Assembly: GCA_037893245.1 (NCBI GenBank)
Contig: JBAIAA010000239.1
Location: 310,001 to 374,000 of the forward strand
DNA: 64,000 nt
Direction of reading: 5' to 3'
Source of the DNA: Crossaster papposus
Taxonomy: Eukaryota > Echinodermata > Asteroidea > Velatida > Solasteridae
Position numbers and translations under genes: made by a program. This document shows, one piece after another, positions 58,641-64,000 of the stretch. Positions within the stretch are counted from its first letter, which is position 1; every line of letters starts with the position of its first letter. The notes beneath the pieces are model-generated. The model ran no database searches. It saw only the letters and a list, made by a program, of their open reading frames with translations, and was not told the origin of the DNA.

Positions 58641-61600
58641 TTAGGATATAGAGGGGGGCCTCAAGGAATGGCACAATTAGCAATTTGACCCGGGACATGC
58701 TTTGTTAGTATTTTATTTCGATTTTCTGAAAATGTTAACGTTAACACACGCGTTTCAAATTCGCCATAGGTTTGTGCACACAATCCCCGCCCACAAATAA
58801 GGGCATGAAGGAAAGCATGCCCCGGGAAGGGGCTGGGTGTTAGGAGATAGAGGGGGGCCTCCAGGAATGGCAAAATTAGCAATTTGACCCGGGGCATGCT
58901 TTATTAGTATTTTATTTCGATTTTCTGAAAATTTTAACGTTAACACACGCGTTTCAAATTCGCCATAGGTTTGTGCACACAATCCCCGCCCACAAATAAG
59001 GGCATGAAGGAAAGCATGCCCCGGGAAGGGGCTGGGTGTTAGGAGATAGAGGGGGGCCTCCAGGAATGGCAAAATTAGCAATTTGACCCGGGGCATGCTT
59101 TGTTAGTATTTTATTTCGATTTTCTGAAAATTTTAACGTTAACACACGCGTTTCAAATTCGCCATAGGTTTGTGCACACAATCGCCGCCCACAAATAAGG
59201 GCATGAAGGAAAGCATGCCCCGGGAAGGGGCTGGGTGTTAGGAGATAGAGGGGGGCCTCCAGGAATGGCAACATTAGCAATTTGACCCGGGGCATGCTTT
59301 GTTAGTATTTTATTTCGATTTTCTGAAAATTTTAACGTTAACACACGCGTTTCAAATTCGCCATAGGTTTGTGCACACAATCCCCGCCCACAAATAAGGG
59401 CATGAAGGAAAGCATGCCCCGGGAAGGGGCTGGGTGTTAGGAGATAGAGGGGGGCCTCCAGGAATGGCAAAATTAGCAATTTGACCCGGGGCATGCTTTG
59501 TTAGTATTTTATTTCGATTTTCTGAAAATTTTAACGTTAACACACGCGTTTCAAATTCGCCATAGGTTTGTGCACACAATCCCCGCCCACAAATAAGGGC
59601 ATGAAGGAAAGCATGCCCCGGGAAGGGGCTGGGTGTTAGGAGATAGAGGGGGGCCTCCAGGAATGGCAAAATTAGCAATTTGACCCGGGGCATGCTTTGT
59701 TAGTATTTTATTTCGATTTTCTGAAAATGTTAACGTTAACACACGCGTTTCAAATTCGCCATAGGTTTGTGCACACAATCCCCGCCCACAAATAAGGGCA
59801 TGAAGGAAAGCATGCCCCGAGAAGGGGCTGGGTGTTAGGAGATATAGGGGGGCCTCCAGGAATGGCAAAATTAGCCATTTGACCCGGGGCATGCTTTGTT
59901 AGTATTTTATTTCGATTTTCTGAAAATTTTAACGTTAACACACGCGTTTCAAATTCGCCATAGGTTTGTGCACACAATCCCCGCCCACAAATAAGGGCAT
60001 GAAGGAAAGCATGCCCCGGGAAGGGGCTGGGTGTTAGGAGATAGAGGGGGGCCTCCAGGAATGGCAAAATTAGCAATTTGACCCGGGGCATGCTTTGTTA
60101 GTATTTTATTTGGATTTTCTGAACATTTTAACGTTAACACACGCGTTTCAAATTCGCCATATGTTTGTGCACACAATCCCCGCCCACAAATAAGGGCATG
60201 AAGGAAAGCATGCCCCGGGAAGGGGCTGGGTGTTACGAGATAGAGGGGGGCCTCCAGGAATGGCAAAATTAGCAATTTGTCCCGGGGCATGCTTTGTTAG
60301 TATTTTATTTCGATTTTCTGAAAATTTTAACGTTAACACACGCGTTTCAAATTCGCCATAGGTTTGTGCACACAATCCCCGCCCACAAATAAGGGCATGA
60401 AGGAAAGCATGCCCCGGGAAGGGGCTGGGTGTTAGGAGATAGAGGGGGGCCTCCAGGAATGGCAACATTAGCAATTTGACCCGGGGCATGCTTTGTTAGT
60501 ATTTTATTTCGATTTTCTGAACATTTTAACGTTAACACACGCGTTTCAAATTCGCCATAGGTTTGTGCACACAATCCCCGCCCACAAATAAGGGCATGAA
60601 GGAAAGCATGCCCCGGGAAGGGGCTGGGTGTTAGGAGATAGAGGGGGGCCTCCAGGAATGGCAACATTAGCAATTTGACCCGGGGCATGCTTTGTTAGTA
60701 TTTTATTTCGATTCTCTGAAAATGTTAACGTTAACACACGCGTTTCAAATTCGCCATAGGTTTGTGCACACAATCCCCGCCCACAAATAAGGGCATGAAG
60801 AAAAGCATGCCCCGAGAAGGGGCTGGGTGTTAGGAGATAGAGGGGGGCCTCCAGGAATGGCAACATTAGCAATTTGACCCGGGGCATGCTTTGTTAGTAT
60901 TTTATTTCGATTTTCTGAAAATGTTAACGTTAACACACGCGTTTCAAATTCGCCATAGGTTTGTGCACACAATCCCCGCCCACAAATAAGGGCATGAAGG
61001 AAAGCATGCCCCGGGAAGGGGCTGGGTGTTAGGAGATAGAGGGGGGCCTCCAGGAATGGCAAAATTAGCAATTTGACCCGGGGCATGCTTTGTTAGTATT
61101 TTATTTCGATTTTCTGAAAATGTTAACGTTAACACACGCGTTTCAAATTTGCCATAGGTTTGTGCACACAATCCCCGCCCACAAATAAGGGCATGAAGGA
61201 AAGCATGCCCCGGGAAGGGGCTGGGTGTTAGGAGATAGAGGGGGGCCTCCAGGAATGGCAAAATTAGCAATTTGACCCGGGGCATGCTTTGTTAGTATTT
61301 TATTTCGATTTTCTGAAAATTGTAACGTTAACACACGCGTTTTAAATTCGCCATAGGTGTGTGCACATAATCCCCGCCCACAAATAAGGGCATGAAGGAA
61401 AGCATGCCCCGGGAAGGGGCTGGGTGTTAGGAGATAGAGCGGGGCCTCCAGGAATGGCAAAATTAGCAATTTGACCCGGGCATGCTTTGTTAGTATTTTA
61501 TTTCGATTTTCTGAAAACTTTAACGTTAACACACGCGTTTCAAATTCGCCATAGGTTTGTGCACACAATCCCCGCCCACAAATAAGGGCATGAAGGAAAG

Positions 61601-64000
61601 CATGCCCCGGGAAGGGGCTGGGTGTTAGGAGATAGAGGGGGGCCTCCAGGAATGGCAAAATTAGCAATTTGACCCGGGGCATGCTTTGTTAGTATTTTAT
61701 TTCGATTTTCTGAAAATTTTAACGTTAACACACGCGTTTCAAATTCGCCATAGGTTTGTGCACACAATCCCCGCCCACAAATAAGGGCATGAAGGAAAGC
61801 ATGCCCCGGGAAGGGGCTGGGTGTTAGAAGATAGAGGGGGGCCTCCAGGAATGGCAAAATTAGCAATTTGACCCGGGGCATGCTTTGTTAGTATTTTATT
61901 TGGATTTTCTGAAAATTTTAACGTTAACACACGCGTTTCAAATTCGCCATATGTTTGTGCACACAATCCCCGCCCACAAATAAGGGCATGAAGGAAAGCA
62001 TGCCCCGGGAAGGGGCTGGGTGTTACGAGATAGAGGGGGGCCTCCAGATATGGCAAAATTAGCAATTTGTCCCGGGGCATGCTTTGTTAGTATTTTATTT
62101 CGATTTTCTGAAAATGTTAACGTTAACACACGCGTTTCAAATTCGCCATAGGTTTGTGCACACAATCCCCGCCCACAAATAAGGGCATGAAGGAAAGCAT
62201 GCCCCGGGAAGGGGCTGGGTGTTAGGAGATAGAGGGGGGCCTCCAGGAATGGCAAAATTAGCAATTTGAACCGGGGCAAGCTTTGTTAGTATTTTATTTC
62301 GATTTTCTGAAAATGTTAACGTTAACACACGCGTTTCAAATTCGCCATAGGTTTGTGCACACAATCCCCGCCCACAAATAAGGGCATGAAGGAAAGCATG
62401 CCCCGGGAAGGGAATGGGTGTTAGGAGATAGAGGGGGGCCTCCAGGAATGGCAAAATTAGCAATTTGACCCGGGGCATGCTTTGTTAGTATTTTATTTCG
62501 ATTTTCTGAAAATGTTAACGTTAACACACGCGTTTCAAATTCGCCATAGGTTTGTGCACACAATCCCCGCCCACAAATAAGGGCATGAAGGAAAGCATGC
62601 CCCGGGAAGGGGCTGGGTGTTAGGAGATAGAGGGGGGCCTCCAGGAATGGCAAAATTAGCAATTTGACCCGGGGCATGCTTTGTTAGTATTTTATTTCGA
62701 TTTTCTGAAAATTGTAACGTTAACACACGCGTTTCAAATTCGCCATAGGTTTGTGCACACAATCCCCGCCCACAAATAAGGGCATGAAGGAAAGCATGCC
62801 CCGGAAAGGGGCTGGGTGTTAGGAGATAGAGGGGGGCCTCCAGGAATGGCAAAATTAGCAATTTGACCCGGGGCATGCTTTGTTAGTATTTTATTTCGAT
62901 TTTCTGAAAATGTTAACGTTAACACACGCGTTTCAAATTCGCCATAGGTTTGTGCACACAATCCCCGCCCACAAATAAGGGCATGAAGGAAAGCATGCCC
63001 CGGGAAGGGGCTGGGTGTTAGGAGATAGAGGGGGGCCTCCAGGAATGGCAAAATTAGCAATTTGACCCGGGGCATGCTTTGTTAGTATTTTATTTGGATT
63101 TTCTGAACATTTTAACGTTAACACACGCGTTTCAAATTCGCCATATGTTTGTGCACACAATCCCCGCCCACAAATAAGGGCATGAAGGAAAGCATGCCCC
63201 GGGAAGGGGCTGTGTGTTACGAGATAGAGGGGGGCCTCCAGGAATGGCAAAATTAGCAATTTGTCCCGGGGCATGCTTTGTTAGTATTTTATTTCGATTT
63301 TCTGAAAATTTTAACGTTAACACACGCGTTTCAAATTCGCCATAGGTTTGTGCACACAATCCCCGCCCACAAATAAGGGCATGAAGGAAAGCATGCCCCC
63401 GGGAAGGGGCTGGGTGTTAGGAGATAGAGGGGGGCCTCCAGGAATGGCAAAATTAGCAATTTGACCCGGGGCATGCTTTGTTAGTATTTTATTTCGATTT
63501 TCTGAAAATGTTAACGTTAACACACGCGTTTCAAATTCGCCATAGGTTTGTGCACACAATCCCCGCCCACAAATAAGGGCATGAAGGAAAGCATGCCCCG
63601 GGAAGGGGCTGGGTGTTAGGAGATAGAGGGGGGCCTCCAGGAATGGCAACATTAGCAATTTGACCCGGGGCATGCTTTGTTAGTATTTTATTTCGATTTT
63701 CTGAACATTTTAACGTTAACACACGCGTTTCAAATTCGCCATAGGTTTGTGCACACAATCCCCGCCCACAAATAAGGGCATGAAGGAAAGCATGCCCCGG
63801 GAAGGGGCTGGGTGTTAGGAGATAGAGGGGGGCCTCCAGGAATGGCAACATTAGCAATTTGACCCGGGGCATGCTTTGTTAGTATTTTATTTCGATTCTC
63901 TGAAAATGTTAACGTTAACACACGCGTTTCAAATTCGCCGTAGGTTTGTGCACACAATCCCCGCCCACAAATAAGGGCATGAAGGAAAGCATGCCCCGAG
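57737..64000 (+). repeat. 199-bp satellite, right array (~31 monomers, continues past the window)
   Basis: Same monomer, strand and variant classes as the left array. It resumes at GTTAACGTTAACACACG, about 24 bp further into the monomer than where the left array stopped (TTGTTAGT), so the two arrays are one array split by the retrotransposon. The stretch from about 61.3 to 62.7 kb carries the same ordered variants (GTGTGTGCACATAATCC, AAAACTTTAACG, CCATATGTTTG, AAGGGAATGGG) as about 31.6-32.5 kb. Confidence 0.98.

Overview
This window is eukaryotic, almost certainly animal, non-genic DNA. It is two abutting satellite blocks, with one Ty3/gypsy LTR retrotransposon inside the second block and a small piggyBac-like MITE nested inside the retrotransposon. 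I see no host protein gene, tRNA, rRNA or CRISPR array. An animal source is inferred from the Ty3/gypsy element with a tRNA-Leu primer site, the TTAA-flanked piggyBac-type MITE and the satellite organisation. The species cannot be named from the sequence.

Layout. (1) 1-30690 is a composite satellite built from five short-period repeats: an 11-bp unit (GAATTCAATGC, about a thousand copies), a 10-bp unit (GTCCGRTGAT), an 8-bp unit (TTGATGAT/TCGATGAT), a degenerate ~15-bp G/C unit inside ~210-255 bp linkers, and a 24/26-bp unit carrying TTCGTTGACGCATTC. They are assembled in fixed order and on one strand into twenty higher-order units (one partial) of about 0.4-2.6 kb. (2) 30691-50783 is a head-to-tail array of a 199-bp satellite, about 100 monomers, with nested multi-monomer higher-order repeats. 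(3) 50784-57736 is the LTR element: LTR, tRNA-Leu primer site, gag, pol overlapping gag in the -1 frame, a 3' noncoding region holding the MITE, a polypurine tract and a short right-hand LTR copy. It reads as a fairly young fossil that is not whole. (4) 57737-64000 is the same 199-bp satellite, about 31 monomers, same orientation and same monomer variants as the left array.

How it fits together. Very long open frames in the satellites follow from unit lengths (10, 11, 199 bp) that are not multiples of three combined with a lack of stop triplets; they are not genes. The interest lies in the architecture. Helically phased 10- and 11-bp repeats sit side by side, near-exact tandem segmental copies (about 392, 1112, 1289 and 2273 bp) record recent amplification, the 199-bp monomer carries a 15-bp inverted repeat, and a neighbouring higher-order copy preserves the pre-insertion satellite arrangement at the retrotransposon site. 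A heterochromatic (pericentromeric or subtelomeric) location is likely but not shown by the sequence. No new enzymatic or defence system is visible.
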